DNA from: Solirubrobacterales bacterium
GTDB taxonomy: Bacteria > Actinomycetota > Thermoleophilia > Solirubrobacterales > Solirubrobacteraceae
Direction of reading: 5' to 3'
Length of the DNA stretch: 64,000 bases
Assembly: GCA_019241635.1 (NCBI GenBank)
Contig: JAFAWR010000329.1
Location: 1 to 64,000, forward strand
Each line of letters starts with the position of its first letter. Position 1 is the stretch's first letter. The notes beneath the pieces were generated by a model. That model did no database searches, was not told where the DNA came from, and saw only the letters and a program-made list of their open reading frames with translations. The translations under genes and the position numbers were made by a program. This document shows, in pieces, positions 43,017 to 52,005 of the stretch.

Positions 43017-45092
43017 CTACGGCGGGGTGGAGGCCGGCCCGGGGGCGGGATGCACCGAGAGGATCAGGGGCGGCCGGGGCGACTGGGTGAAGTCGAAGTC
43101 GGAGGCCAGGTTGCCCAGGATCGGGTTGTTCTCGCGGACGTCGGGGCGGGGGTCGGGGCGGCCGTCGGTGGCTGGGTCCAGGCGCGCGCCGCCGAGGAAG
43201 TCATCCTCGATGAACTTGTTGTAGGCGTCGTGGCTGAGCGTCTGGTGGTCGATCATGCCCTGCTTGGCGTACGGGCTGATGACGATGCCCGGCACGCGCA
43301 AGCCGTACCCGTCGCGGTCGACCACGGGCGGGACGACGTGGTCGTAGAAGCCGCCCCAGTCATCCCAGGAGAGGAAGATCGCCGTGCTGTCCCAATTGGG
43401 GCTCTGCATGATCGCGTTGATCAGGCCGGTGACGTAGGTCTGGCCGGCGCTGACCAGGGCGGGCGGATGCTCGGACACGGTGCCGTTGGGGTCGATCCAG
43501 GAGACGGCCGGGAGGGTGCCGTCGTGCGCGGCGGTGAAGAAGCTCGAGAGCGACTGGATGCTCGACAGCTGGTTGTCCTGGCTGACGTCGGTGAACGAGG
43601 GCAGGGGGTTCCAGATCCCCGGCGTGGTCGGACCCTGCTGGACCGGGGCGCAGGTCATCGAGGCGTCGTTCTCGCAGTCGGGCTCTGAGCCCTGGAACAC
43701 GTAGTAGCCCCAGTTCACGTTCTGCTGGTGCAGGAGGTAGGTGATGTCGGTCCAGGCGTAATGGAGCTGGCCGTCGTTGGCGGTGGCGAACGTGGTGGCG
43801 TCCAGGTTCGAGTCCGGGTTGGGGTTCTGGAGCGCGTTGGTGCACGACGAGGGGTCCATCGGATTCGAGCAGAAGGCCGACCACTCGGACACCATGTACA
43901 GATGCTCGGGCAGGCTCCAGGACGCGTTGGGCTCGAACATGTGGTCCTGGAGCACGTAGTTCTCGGCGTAGGCCCAGTAGTTGGGGATCTCGCGGGCGTC
44001 GTGGTAGCCCATAACGTCGATGCAGCGCTGGTTCGGGGTCTGGCCGCCCGTGGTCTCGGTGCAGGGGCTGCAGTTCGGGTCGCCCGAGTTGCAGCCCGAG
44101 CCGGCCTCGGCCTGGGCGACGAACCCGTCCATCCGGCCGCTGTCGATGTCGGCGAGCGAGTTGCCCATGCCGTGCGGCCCGCCGTAGTTCAGATCGGCGG
44201 GGTCGTGATAGGGCGTCACGCAGCCGCCGTTGTCCGGGTCGGGGACGCAAACGCCGGGGGGGATCCCGTCCGCGCCCGGGTAGGTGCCGAAGTAGCTGTC
44301 GAACGAGCGGTTCTCCTGCATGATGATCACCACATGGCGGATCTTGTGGATGCCGGTGGCCGGGGCGATCCGGATCCTGATCACCGGCGAGGCCGAGCCG
44401 ATGTTGTGGACCGTGGTCGGCACCATCGCGCGCCACTGCTCGGTGCGCCCGGTGGTGAACCGGTGCGAGACAACGAAAGTGGCGCTGCGTCCGAGGCGGG
44501 GCCGCGTGACCGTGATCCATCGGGGGCCGACCTGGCGCTGGAGGTAGATCCGCTCGCCGACCGCGCCGGGCGAGAGGGCCCCGCTAAGCATCTCGGTGTC
44601 GCCCGCGACGGCGAACGTCGCCGTGCTGGTCAGCGTGATCAGCGGGCGGACGCGCTCGGCGAGGACTCGGCTGCGCACGCCGCGGGTCGTCGTCACCCAG
44701 TCGCGATTGGTGCTCACCGACCGCGCGGGGATCATGAAGCTGTAGCTCCCGCCGGTGAGCGTCCGGGTCCGGGCCACCACGCTGTAGGCGCGCTGGCCGG
44801 GGAAGCGTCGCCAGAGCGCGACCACAATGCCGCACCGTTTGACCCCCCGGCGGACGCCGACGAGGGCTCCGAACACGCGGACCTGGCGCCCCGCGGTCAG
44901 GGGATTGGGCGAGGCGTAGATCGTGATGCCCTGGGCCACGGGCGGCCGGGCAGGCTTACTCGCGGGCTTGCAGGCTGGGGTGCTCGCGACGGGCGACTGG
45001 CCCCGGGAGGTCGGTGTGAGTGCCCCCGCGCCCCCGACCAGGACGATGACAACGGCGGATACGAGCAGAGCAAGTGAGCGGCGCAGCGGCAT
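43017..45092 (-). CDS. Secreted phosphoesterase (phospholipase C / acid phosphatase family, PF04185)
   Basis: The 691-residue protein starts at ATG 45092 with a signal peptide ([20 protein letters not shown]). Residues about 50-255 are beta-rich Ig-like domains. The catalytic domain starts at [20 protein letters not shown], the family's nucleophile and metal loop (the N of ENRSFD is invariant). It ends with [18 protein letters not shown] (metal Asp and His) and [13 protein letters not shown]. Enzymes of this family release phosphate from phospholipids or other phosphate esters outside the cell. Lying next to pit, it probably supplies phosphate for uptake. Confidence 0.88.
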   Translation of the reverse strand: MPLRRSLALLVSAVVIVLVGGAGALTPTSRGQSPVASTPACKPASKPARPPVAQGITIYASPNPLTAGRQVRVFGALVGVRRGVKRCGIVVALWRRFPGQRAYSVVARTRTLTGGSYSFMIPARSVSTNRDWVTTTRGVRSRVLAERVRPLITLTSTATFAVAGDTEMLSGALSPGAVGERIYLQRQVGPRWITVTRPRLGRSATFVVSHRFTTGRTEQWRAMVPTTVHNIGSASPVIRIRIAPATGIHKIRHVVIIMQENRSFDSYFGTYPGADGIPPGVCVPDPDNGGCVTPYHDPADLNYGGPHGMGNSLADIDSGRMDGFVAQAEAGSGCNSGDPNCSPCTETTGGQTPNQRCIDVMGYHDAREIPNYWAYAENYVLQDHMFEPNASWSLPEHLYMVSEWSAFCSNPMDPSSCTNALQNPNPDSNLDATTFATANDGQLHYAWTDITYLLHQQNVNWGYYVFQGSEPDCENDASMTCAPVQQGPTTPGIWNPLPSFTDVSQDNQLSSIQSLSSFFTAAHDGTLPAVSWIDPNGTVSEHPPALVSAGQTYVTGLINAIMQSPNWDSTAIFLSWDDWGGFYDHVVPPVVDRDGYGLRVPGIVISPYAKQGMIDHQTLSHDAYNKFIEDDFLGGARLDPATDGRPDPRPDVRENNPILGNLASDFDFTQSPRPPLILSVHPAPGPASTPP

Positions 45093-45171
45093 TCCTCCCG
45101 CGGGGGCGATCCTGCTTTCTGGTGCTAACCCACGCCGGGCGCGCGAGTTGCGATCGTGCGATTCTCCCAGC

Positions 45172-45909
45172 GTGACCGGCGGTCCTTCCGGCGATCAGGA
45201 GTTCGGACCGCCCGAGCGGGGGGTCGCCGGGCACCCCGTGCTCGCGCTTCGGGCCGCGCTGGATCGCTATGACGACGCCCGGTCAGGGCGGGCGCTCGAC
45301 GTCGCGTTCGCCGCCGCCGCTGCGGCGGTGGCCGAGCTGCGCGGCGAGCGCGCGCACGTCGCACCCGACGTCGATGAGGTCCGGGCCCTGTTCGAGCAGC
45401 TGCCCGACTACGAGCGGCTGGTCGAGGTCGCGGTTTCCGAGACCGAGCGCTCGGTTCAGGCCGCGGGAGTCCGGGTGTGGTCGTGGTTCGGGCTGGAGTC
45501 CGAACCGCCGCGCTGGAACCAGGGCGAACGGCAGCGGGCCCGGCTGCTCGTGGCGTGCGCCTGCGCGCCGCTGGATCAGCAGGTCGTCGGCTGGCTCGGC
45601 CCGCGGCTGCTCAAGCTGGCCGCCGGGCGGTGGGCCGGGGTGCTGGTCGGCGAGCTGCGCCGGGCCGACGAGGAGCTCTGGCGGCGCGTGCTCGGGGAGC
45701 GCTACGAGTCGGTGTGGCGGCGCTTCGCGCCGCGGGGCCGGTGGCGCACCCGCGAGCTGGCGGACCTGATGGCCCGCGACGACGAGGTGGCCGGCGCAAT
45801 GGAGCGCCAGCTGTCGCGGTGGCTGGCGGCCGGCGGCCAGGTCGAGCGCCTGCCCGGCGAGCTCGAGGCGGCGTTCGTGCACAGCCGCACGCCGGACCGC
45901 CTGGCCTGA
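45172..45909 (+). CDS. Conserved-looking cytoplasmic protein of unknown function
   Basis: The 245-residue protein starts at GTG 45172; the longer in-frame start at 44923 would lie inside the divergent phosphoesterase gene. It has no signal or membrane span. It is strongly helical and charged, with several Trp/Arg-rich helices ([40 protein letters not shown]). The composition suggests a helical-bundle protein, perhaps nucleic-acid or protein binding. I recognise no family. It converges on the UbiA-like gene with a small hairpin between them. Confidence 0.55.
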   Translation: MTGGPSGDQEFGPPERGVAGHPVLALRAALDRYDDARSGRALDVAFAAAAAAVAELRGERAHVAPDVDEVRALFEQLPDYERLVEVAVSETERSVQAAGVRVWSWFGLESEPPRWNQGERQRARLLVACACAPLDQQVVGWLGPRLLKLAAGRWAGVLVGELRRADEELWRRVLGERYESVWRRFAPRGRWRTRELADLMARDDEVAGAMERQLSRWLAAGGQVERLPGELEAAFVHSRTPDRLA

Positions 45910-45914
45910 GCGGC

Positions 45915-45929
45915 CGGGCGTCTCGCCCG
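45915..45929. terminator. Small hairpin between convergent genes
   Basis: CGGGCG-TCT-CGCCCG (45915-45929) lies six bases after one stop and just before the other. It could act as a bidirectional terminator; there is no T-run. Confidence 0.35.
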
Positions 45930-45931
45930 TG

Positions 45932-46672
45932 TCACATGCGGACGGCCACGAGTGCCACCGCGAGCACCACGAGCGCGAGCCACAGGGTGCGCAGCGCGCC
46001 CTCGAGCGGCTCCGACAGGCTTGCCCGGGTCAGCTCGATCACGGTCCCGTCGCGCAGCCGCTGCTGGCCGGTCACCTCGGTCGTCTCCCGGCGCAGGCGG
46101 CGCACCGGCGTGGAGAGCTGGCGCTGGGCGGCGCTCAACAGACAGCACGCGGCGGCGACGAGCAGCCCAGCCGGGCGGATGGTCAGGGCGCCGACGAAGT
46201 AGCCGGTGAACGCGGGGAATCCGCCCCAGGCGAGCGCGAACCAGGTGTCGTTGTGCAGGCGCCCGCCGGCCAGCTCGAGGTTGTAGGCCGGCACGAGGAC
46301 GGCGCCCGCCAGGACGAGCGGGATGATCAGCGGCGAGACGATGATCGCGCCGGCGACGCCGATCGCCACCGCCCCGACCAGCCCGGCGGCGGCCAGGCCG
46401 ATCAGCGTGGCGCGCGTGAGCTTCGTCCCCAGCGGGCGGCCGTTCAGCTCGTCGAGGGCGTGGGCGCTCACCCCCACGGCGAGGAAGAACGCCCCCAGGG
46501 CAGCAAGCAGCCGCCCGGCGTAGATGTGCGGCGCGGCCGCGGCGCCGATCGCCACGTAGCTCAGGTGCCAGGCGGTGTAGGGCGGGTGAAGGAGGGTGAC
46601 GAGGTCGCGCCAGCCGCCCGAGCGCAGCGCGTAGAAGGCCGGGCGGTCGAGCTCACGGGGTGCGCTGGCCAT
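45932..46672 (-). CDS. Polytopic membrane protein, UbiA prenyltransferase-like
   Basis: The 246-residue protein starts at ATG 46672, overlapping the methyltransferase gene by 20 bases. It has about seven hydrophobic segments. The loop VSAHALDELNGRPLGT sits where UbiA prenyltransferases carry their first Asp-rich motif, but only D-E-L-N remains of NDxxD. The later stretch YNLELAGGRLHNDTWFALAW resembles the UbiA second half without a clear DxxxD. The UbiE/MenG-like gene upstream in the same operon is consistent with quinone or prenyl-lipid chemistry. A UbiA-fold enzyme with altered metal binding is the best guess. Confidence 0.6.
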   Translation of the reverse strand: MASAPRELDRPAFYALRSGGWRDLVTLLHPPYTAWHLSYVAIGAAAAPHIYAGRLLAALGAFFLAVGVSAHALDELNGRPLGTKLTRATLIGLAAAGLVGAVAIGVAGAIIVSPLIIPLVLAGAVLVPAYNLELAGGRLHNDTWFALAWGGFPAFTGYFVGALTIRPAGLLVAAACCLLSAAQRQLSTPVRRLRRETTEVTGQQRLRDGTVIELTRASLSEPLEGALRTLWLALVVLAVALVAVRM

Positions 46673-47378
46673 CGCTGTCCCTTACCGCCGACATGACCAC
46701 ACCGGCGCCGAAGCTCATCCGGCGGGTCCGCACGGCTTCGATCCCGGCGGCCTGCCACAGCGTCTCGAGGTCGGGCTCACGCGCGTGAAACTCCTCGATG
46801 TTCGGGCCGAGGAAGCGGCCCACCTCGACCCACGCCGGAGACACCGCGCGGCCGAGCAGCGGCAGGCCGGCGCGTGTGTGGATCCGCCAGGCAACCCGCA
46901 ACGGGGGGCTCGAAGGAACCCCGAACTCGACCATCCCGATCCGCCCGCCGGGCTTGACCACGCGGGCCAGCTCGCGCATCGTGGCGGCGGGATCGTCGAC
47001 GTAGCGGAGCAGATAGGTGAAGCTCAGCGCGTCGAACTCGCCGTCGGCGAACGGGAGGTGCTCGGCCTCGCCGATGATGAAGCTGGGGTTCTCGTTCCCG
47101 GGGGCGAGGCGCTGCCGGGCCCCGGACAGCATGTCCTCGCTCTGGTCCAGGCCGACGACGGTCGCGCCCCGGCGGGCGAGCGCGAACGCCACCATCCCGG
47201 TGCCGGTGGCCACGTCGAGGATGCGCTGGCCGGGACGCGGGTCGATCGCGTCGACGAGCGCGCGGCGCCACCGGGGATCCTGGCCGAAGCTGAGCACGGC
47301 GCCCATCCGGTCATAGGCGCGCGGCAGGCCGGCGAACAGTCCGAGCGCGTGCTGCTTGCGGGGCGAGAGCGCCGTCAT
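46653..47378 (-). CDS. UbiE/MenG-like class I SAM methyltransferase
   Basis: The 241-residue protein starts at ATG 47378. It begins like UbiE (FAGLPRAYDRMGAVLSFGQD) and carries ILDVATGTGMVAFALARRGA (SAM motif I), VGLDQSEDML, EHLPFADGEFDALSFTYLLR and the GG-R-I post-motif VKPGGRIGMVEF. Such enzymes C-methylate demethylmenaquinone. The stop lies inside the UbiA-like gene, so the two are coupled. The NPxY/NDxxS-type UbiE end signature is weak, so another prenyl-lipid methyltransferase is possible. Confidence 0.82.
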   Translation of the reverse strand: MTALSPRKQHALGLFAGLPRAYDRMGAVLSFGQDPRWRRALVDAIDPRPGQRILDVATGTGMVAFALARRGATVVGLDQSEDMLSGARQRLAPGNENPSFIIGEAEHLPFADGEFDALSFTYLLRYVDDPAATMRELARVVKPGGRIGMVEFGVPSSPPLRVAWRIHTRAGLPLLGRAVSPAWVEVGRFLGPNIEEFHAREPDLETLWQAAGIEAVRTRRMSFGAGVVMSAVRDSDGQRTP

Positions 47379-47381
47379 GGC

Positions 47382-49538
47382 CTACGGGCTCGCGACCGGC
47401 TGGCGGGTCAGGCGCTCGGCCAGGCGGCTGTGGCGCCGGCCGGTGTCCGGGGTGCGGGCGGCTCGCCGGACCACGTCGCGGGATCCGACGATCACCGTGG
47501 CCAGCTTGGCGCGCGTTACCGCGGTGTAGAGCATCTCGCGACGCAGGAAGAACGCGCCGGCGGCCGGGTGGGCGACGATCACCGCCACCGGGAGCTCGAT
47601 CCCCTGCCCGCGGTGGACCGAGCAGGCGTAGGCCAGCCGGAGTCGCTCGGACTGCTCGGGGGGCAGGCGGAACACCTGGTCCTCGGCGGCGAGCAAAAGC
47701 GCGGCGTCGTCCTCGGCGTCCTCGCCGCCGCCGACCTCATCCAGCAGCGTCAGCAGGGTGCCGTTCATGAGGCCGAGGTCGTGGAGGTTTCGACCGGTCA
47801 TCATCAGCTTGTCGCCGATCCGCAGCCGCCCGCCCCGGACCCGCGGGCCATCGGGGTTGAGGCGATCGCGCAGGGCGTCGTTGAGCGCGTCGATCCCGAG
47901 CTCGCCGCGGTAGACCGGCGCGAACACCTGGATGTCCTTGATCGGGTCGACCCCGTAATGGGCGGGGAGGCGCTCGCACACGAGCGAGACGATCTCGTCG
48001 CGGGCGGTGGCGGCGTCGGCGCGCTCGATCAGGAACAGGTCGCGGCGCATGTCGCCCGTGGCGGCGAAGCTGGGCTCCTCGCCGCGGCGGATCGCGTGGG
48101 CGCCCTGGACGATCATGCTGCCCGCGGCCTGGCGGAAGATGTGGGTCAGGCGGGTGCTCGGCACCGCGTCCGCGGTGATCAGCTCGGCGAACGGCTTGCC
48201 GGCGCCGACCGGGGCCAGCTGGTCGGCGTCGCCGACGAGCACGACGTTGGTCTTGGGGCCGACCGCCCGCAGGAGCGTGACCAGCAGCTCGAGGTTGGCC
48301 ATCGAGGTCTCATCGACGATCAGCAGGTCGCAGCGCAGCGGGTCGTGCGCGTCGTGGGTGGGGCCCTCTCCGGGGATCCAGCCGAGCGCCGAGTGCACGG
48401 TGGTCGCGTGCATCCCGCTGGCTTCGTGCATGCGGATCGCGGCGCGGCCGGTCGGCGCGACCAGGAGCACGCGCGCCTGGCGTGCCGCGGCCAGGATGGC
48501 GATCGTGCGGATCGAAGCGGTCTTGCCGGTTCCGGGGCCGCCGGTGATCAGCGACAGGCGGTGGCCGAACGCGTTGGCCACGCCGCCCATCTGCTCGTCG
48601 GTGAGCCCGTCGGCGTTCTCGGGCGGCGGGCCGGCGTCGCTCAGGCGCTCGCCGGGGGCGCCGGCGAGCAGCTCCTGCACGCGCTCGGCCAGCTCGGCCT
48701 CGAGCTCGGCGGTCGCCGCGCGGTAGATCCAGCCGTCCTCGCGGACGAGATCGCCGTCCCGCACGAACGCGTCGATGTCGCCTTCGTTCAGCTCGCTGGC
48801 GTCGCCGAGCAGCTCGCGGGCGGCTCCGAGCAGGAGCTCGACCGGCATGCAGGTGCTCCCCCCGCGCTCGGCCTCGGACAGCGTGTGGAGGATCGCGGCG
48901 CGGTCGCGCTCGGGCCCGTCGGCGGCGCTGCCGAGCGCGCGGGCGATCCGGTCGGCGATCAGGAACCCGACCCCGAACACGCTGGTCAGCTCGTAGGGGC
49001 ACTCGGACAGGATGCGGTGGGCGCCGTCGCCATAGGTCTCGCGGATCCGCGAGGCGAGATAGGCCAGGCCGTGCGGCGCCAGCAGCAGGTGCAGCCGGCG
49101 GGTGACCCGCAGGCGCTCCCAGGATCGGGTGGCCTCGGCCAGCGCGGCGCCGCGGATGCCGGCGGCGGCGAACGCGCTGTGCGGGTCCGCGTCGATCGCC
49201 TCGAAGGTTGCCGCGGGGCCGTAGCGCTCGATCAGGCGCGTGGCCCGCTTGGCTCCGACGTGCTTGACCCGCACCAGGTAGGCGAGGACCGCCTCGGCGT
49301 CGGTGTCCGCGGGCGGCAGCGGGCTGGCCTGGCTGACCTTGACCTGCCGGCCGTAGCGGCTGTCGGTCACCCACGCACCGACGACGTGCGCCCGCTCGCG
49401 CTCCTCGAGGTGGATCAGGGGGCCCACGAGTGCGATCGGGGTGCCGTCCGCGGCGGCCGCGTCGAGGACCGCCCAGCCGGTTTCGGGGTTCGAGAAACGG
49501 ATGTGGCGGACGATCACCTCTGACTCGAACGCGCTCAC
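47382..49538 (-). CDS. recD2: RecD2-like (RecD/TraA) DNA helicase
   Basis: The 718-residue protein starts at GTG 49538; the longer frame to 50033 adds an Arg-rich stretch antisense to the next gene and is rejected. The N-terminus is the RecD2 OB/HhH region (VIVRHIRFSNPETGWAVLDA, then VKHVGAKRATRLIERYG). Helicase motifs are SLITGGPGTGKTASIRTIAI (Walker A), CDLLIVDETSMANLELLVTL (Walker B), VLVGDADQLAPVGAGKPFAE and YACSVHRGQGIELPVAVIV, plus YTAVTRAKLATVIVG. It is a 5'-3' superfamily 1B helicase acting alone, outside a RecBC complex, usually in repair and recombination. Confidence 0.92.
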   Translation of the reverse strand: MSAFESEVIVRHIRFSNPETGWAVLDAAAADGTPIALVGPLIHLEERERAHVVGAWVTDSRYGRQVKVSQASPLPPADTDAEAVLAYLVRVKHVGAKRATRLIERYGPAATFEAIDADPHSAFAAAGIRGAALAEATRSWERLRVTRRLHLLLAPHGLAYLASRIRETYGDGAHRILSECPYELTSVFGVGFLIADRIARALGSAADGPERDRAAILHTLSEAERGGSTCMPVELLLGAARELLGDASELNEGDIDAFVRDGDLVREDGWIYRAATAELEAELAERVQELLAGAPGERLSDAGPPPENADGLTDEQMGGVANAFGHRLSLITGGPGTGKTASIRTIAILAAARQARVLLVAPTGRAAIRMHEASGMHATTVHSALGWIPGEGPTHDAHDPLRCDLLIVDETSMANLELLVTLLRAVGPKTNVVLVGDADQLAPVGAGKPFAELITADAVPSTRLTHIFRQAAGSMIVQGAHAIRRGEEPSFAATGDMRRDLFLIERADAATARDEIVSLVCERLPAHYGVDPIKDIQVFAPVYRGELGIDALNDALRDRLNPDGPRVRGGRLRIGDKLMMTGRNLHDLGLMNGTLLTLLDEVGGGEDAEDDAALLLAAEDQVFRLPPEQSERLRLAYACSVHRGQGIELPVAVIVAHPAAGAFFLRREMLYTAVTRAKLATVIVGSRDVVRRAARTPDTGRRHSRLAERLTRQPVASP

Positions 49539-49582
49539 AGGCGTGACATTAGACCCGCGCGCCGCCGACTCCCCGGTTTGTT

Positions 49583-50149
49583 TCAGAGTTGTTGCTCCGC
49601 GCGGCGGGCCGCGAGATCGATCCCGTCGCTGCCGACCAGGCTTCCGAACGCGCGCACGAGCGGGCGCACGGCGGCCACCCCGACCCGGCCCTGGGCGCCG
49701 ATCGCCTCGACCCGGGCCTCGGCGTGGATCGAGGCGCCGGTGTCCGATGGCTCGATCCAGTTGGCGAACACGACCTTGGCGGTGCCGGACGTGTGCCAGC
49801 CCATAAAGTCCTCGGGGTCTTTGAGCTCGGGGTAGTCGCGGCGGAGCGTCCAGATGCGGCCGACCAGACCGGACACGAGCATGCGCCCGGGGTGTTCGGC
49901 CAGCACGATGAACGGCGGCGCGCGGAACAGTTCGTCGAACGGGAGGTCGGCCTGCAGGCCGGGGATGCGCCAGCGCACCAGGCGCCCCAGGCGGCGGGCG
50001 TCGCTCAGACGCACGCTTCGGGCGGCCTCCCACAACTGCTCGGGCGGGGCCTTCGTGGCGCGGCGGTGGCGGACGCGGAGCGAGGGGTCGGGGAGCCAGG
50101 CGTCGAGGTCGGGCGTCACTGGGGGGTCGGTGGGCGGCGTGCGCAACAC
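49583..50149 (-). CDS. SRPBCC/DUF2867-like protein
   Basis: The 188-residue protein is taken from the first start in the frame (50149). The pattern HRRATKAPPEQLWEAARSVR, then GRIWTLRRDYPELKDPEDFM and GTAKVVFANWIEPSDTGASI, ending in RPLVRAFGSLVGSDGI, fits START/SRPBCC-fold proteins of the DUF2867 kind. These bind hydrophobic ligands in a helix-grip fold. No catalytic motif is visible. It lies between recD2 and the divergent polysaccharide operon and has no evident link to either. Confidence 0.65.
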   Translation of the reverse strand: MLRTPPTDPPVTPDLDAWLPDPSLRVRHRRATKAPPEQLWEAARSVRLSDARRLGRLVRWRIPGLQADLPFDELFRAPPFIVLAEHPGRMLVSGLVGRIWTLRRDYPELKDPEDFMGWHTSGTAKVVFANWIEPSDTGASIHAEARVEAIGAQGRVGVAAVRPLVRAFGSLVGSDGIDLAARRAEQQL

Positions 50150-50265
50150 GTTACGGGGACCAGGACGCCGCGGCGGCGCTCGGGATTCCCGGCGGGCGGC
50201 GCAGTCCGCTCGATGGCGAGCCGGTTGGCCGGGCGCGGGCGGAAAACCCCATCATCATTCCCGCA

Positions 50266-50913
50266 GTGATCGCCCATCTGCTTGCTCCCCATGTTCCCCG
50301 CGCCGCTCGGGGCCTCGGCATCACGTGCACCGTGTCCGGCGGCGGGGTCGCGCTGACCTTCGACGACGGGCCCCACCCGGTTGGCACGCCCGCGGTGCTG
50401 GCGATTCTGGAGGAGGCGCAGATCAAGGCGACCTTCTTCCTGGTCGGCGAGCAGGTGCAGCGCCGGCCGGCGCTGGCCGCCGAGATCGCCCAGCGCGGGC
50501 ACGGGGTGGCGCTTCATGGGTACCGCCATCGTCCGATGCCCGTCCTGAGCGCGCGGGCGGTGCAGGACGATCTGGACCGCGGCGCGGAGGCGATCGAAAC
50601 GGCCACCGGCGTCCGTCCGAAGATCCACCGGCCGCCCTACGGGCTCTACAGCCCCGCCGGGCTGGACGCGGCGCGCGATCGGGGCCTCAAACCGGTGCTC
50701 TGGTCGCGCTGGGGCAAGGATTGGCGAAGATTTACCACCCCTGAGCGAATCGCCAGCCGGGCCGGCGCGAACCTGTGCTCCGGCGACGTGATCCTCCTGC
50801 ACGATGCGGATTTCTATAGTTCACGGGGCTCTCACGAGCGCACCACGGAGGCTCTAAAGCTCATCGTGAGAGAACTCAAACGCCAGAAAATCGGTACCGT
50901 CCTAGCTCTCTGA
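50266..50913 (+). CDS. Polysaccharide deacetylase (NodB homology, CE4)
   Basis: The 215-residue enzyme starts at GTG 50266. The five NodB motifs are clear: VALTFDDGPHPVGTPAVLAI (catalytic base Asp and metal Asp), ALHGYRHRPMP (metal HxxxH), KIHRPPYGLYSP, a Trp motif (LWSRWGKDW) and DVILLHDADFYSS. It removes acetyl groups from N- or O-acetylated sugars. There is no signal peptide, unlike most CE4 enzymes, so it may act in the cytoplasm on a lipid-linked intermediate, or the N-terminal hydrophobic region may associate with the membrane. It leads the operon with the DegT aminotransferase and the three-domain fusion. Confidence 0.85.
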   Translation: MIAHLLAPHVPRAARGLGITCTVSGGGVALTFDDGPHPVGTPAVLAILEEAQIKATFFLVGEQVQRRPALAAEIAQRGHGVALHGYRHRPMPVLSARAVQDDLDRGAEAIETATGVRPKIHRPPYGLYSPAGLDAARDRGLKPVLWSRWGKDWRRFTTPERIASRAGANLCSGDVILLHDADFYSSRGSHERTTEALKLIVRELKRQKIGTVLAL

Positions 50914-50994
50914 CAGGCTGGATCGTGGTGCCCCGGCCGGCGTAGCAGCGCACGATCGGTCTAATTGGGCCCCGCCCAACCCACCGCCAAGACG

Positions 50995-52005
50995 ATGACT
51001 ACTGCTTCCTCGCAACAGACCGCGCCTGCGTACGCGCGCTTCGCGATCGGGTTCGACCCGCGCGACCGCGATCGCTTCCACGCCCTGATCGACGAGGTGA
51101 TCGACTCGGGCCACTGGTCCGAGGGCGAGATGAACCGGCGCTTCGAGGCGGCCTGGGAGGACTACAACGGCCTCCCCGCGGTGGCCACCGGATCCTGGTC
51201 CGGCGGGGCCGTCGCCGCCTTGCATTTCGCGGGTGTGCAGGGGGAAACCGTGCTCTGTCCGTCGAACACGTTCATGGCCACCCCGCTCGCGGCGATCAAC
51301 GCGGGCGCGAGCGTGCAATTCGTCGACTGCAACCGCGAGGACCTGTGCATGTCGTTCGCCGACTTCGAGGCCAAGGCGGAGCGTTACAAGCCGCGGGCGG
51401 CGTTCCTCGTCCACATCGGCGGCCACATTGCCTTCGACACGATCCAGATCGCGGATTACTGCCGGGAGAACGGCATCTTCCTGATCGAGGATTGCGCCCA
51501 CGCGCACGGCGCCGAATGGAATGGCGTCCGGGCGGGAACCTACGGTGACGCAGGGATTTATTCCCTGTACGCGACCAAGTCGATCACGACCGGAGAGGGA
51601 GGCGTGCTCGTCTCGCGCCATGCCGAGGTGATCGAGCATGCGCGTGCCTTCCGCAACTACGGCAAGCCCACCTATGACGTCCCGGGTCTCAACTTCCGCA
51701 TGAACGAGTTCACCGCCGCGCTGGGCCTGGTCCAGATCGAGCGCCTGCCCGAGATCGTGGCGTTCAAGAACGCGGTGGCGCGGGATGAGCTGAACCCGCG
51801 CTACCCGAGCCGCCTGGAGCTCCCCGAGGGCATGACCTCGGGGCTGTACAAGTACATCGTGTTCGACTGGCTCGAGCGCTCGACCGGGCGCGTCTACGAC
51901 GAGCCGTGCCACCGGATCATGGGCCACGACGTCGAGCTGCCCAATTCCGACTGGGTGGCGCGAAACCATTCCTGCGTCCCGCTGTACTACCGGCCATCGG
52001 CATGA
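50995..52005 (+). CDS. DegT/DnrJ/EryC1-family sugar aminotransferase
   Basis: The 336-residue enzyme starts at ATG 50995; the in-frame ATG 50965 falls in a small TTGGGC-CCC-GCCCAA hairpin. It has the PLP-dependent pattern TVLCPSNTFMATPLAAINAG, FLIEDCAHAHGAEWNG, IYSLYATKSITTGEGGVLVS with the PLP Lys, and GLNFRMNEFTAALGLVQIER. It transfers an amino group to a keto-sugar nucleotide, making an amino-deoxy sugar. The stop overlaps the ATG of the epimerase/GT28 fusion. Together with that fusion and the deacetylase it likely builds an amino-sugar glycolipid or polymer. Confidence 0.88.
   Translation: MTTASSQQTAPAYARFAIGFDPRDRDRFHALIDEVIDSGHWSEGEMNRRFEAAWEDYNGLPAVATGSWSGGAVAALHFAGVQGETVLCPSNTFMATPLAAINAGASVQFVDCNREDLCMSFADFEAKAERYKPRAAFLVHIGGHIAFDTIQIADYCRENGIFLIEDCAHAHGAEWNGVRAGTYGDAGIYSLYATKSITTGEGGVLVSRHAEVIEHARAFRNYGKPTYDVPGLNFRMNEFTAALGLVQIERLPEIVAFKNAVARDELNPRYPSRLELPEGMTSGLYKYIVFDWLERSTGRVYDEPCHRIMGHDVELPNSDWVARNHSCVPLYYRPSA

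Noticed and set aside
43728-45077. 449-codon plus-strand frame
   Set aside because: Shadow of the phosphoesterase gene on the other strand.
46785-49523. 912-codon plus-strand frame
   Set aside because: It is antisense to the methyltransferase and recD2 genes; its Gly/Ala/Arg/Asp-rich composition is the mirror of GC-rich codon use.
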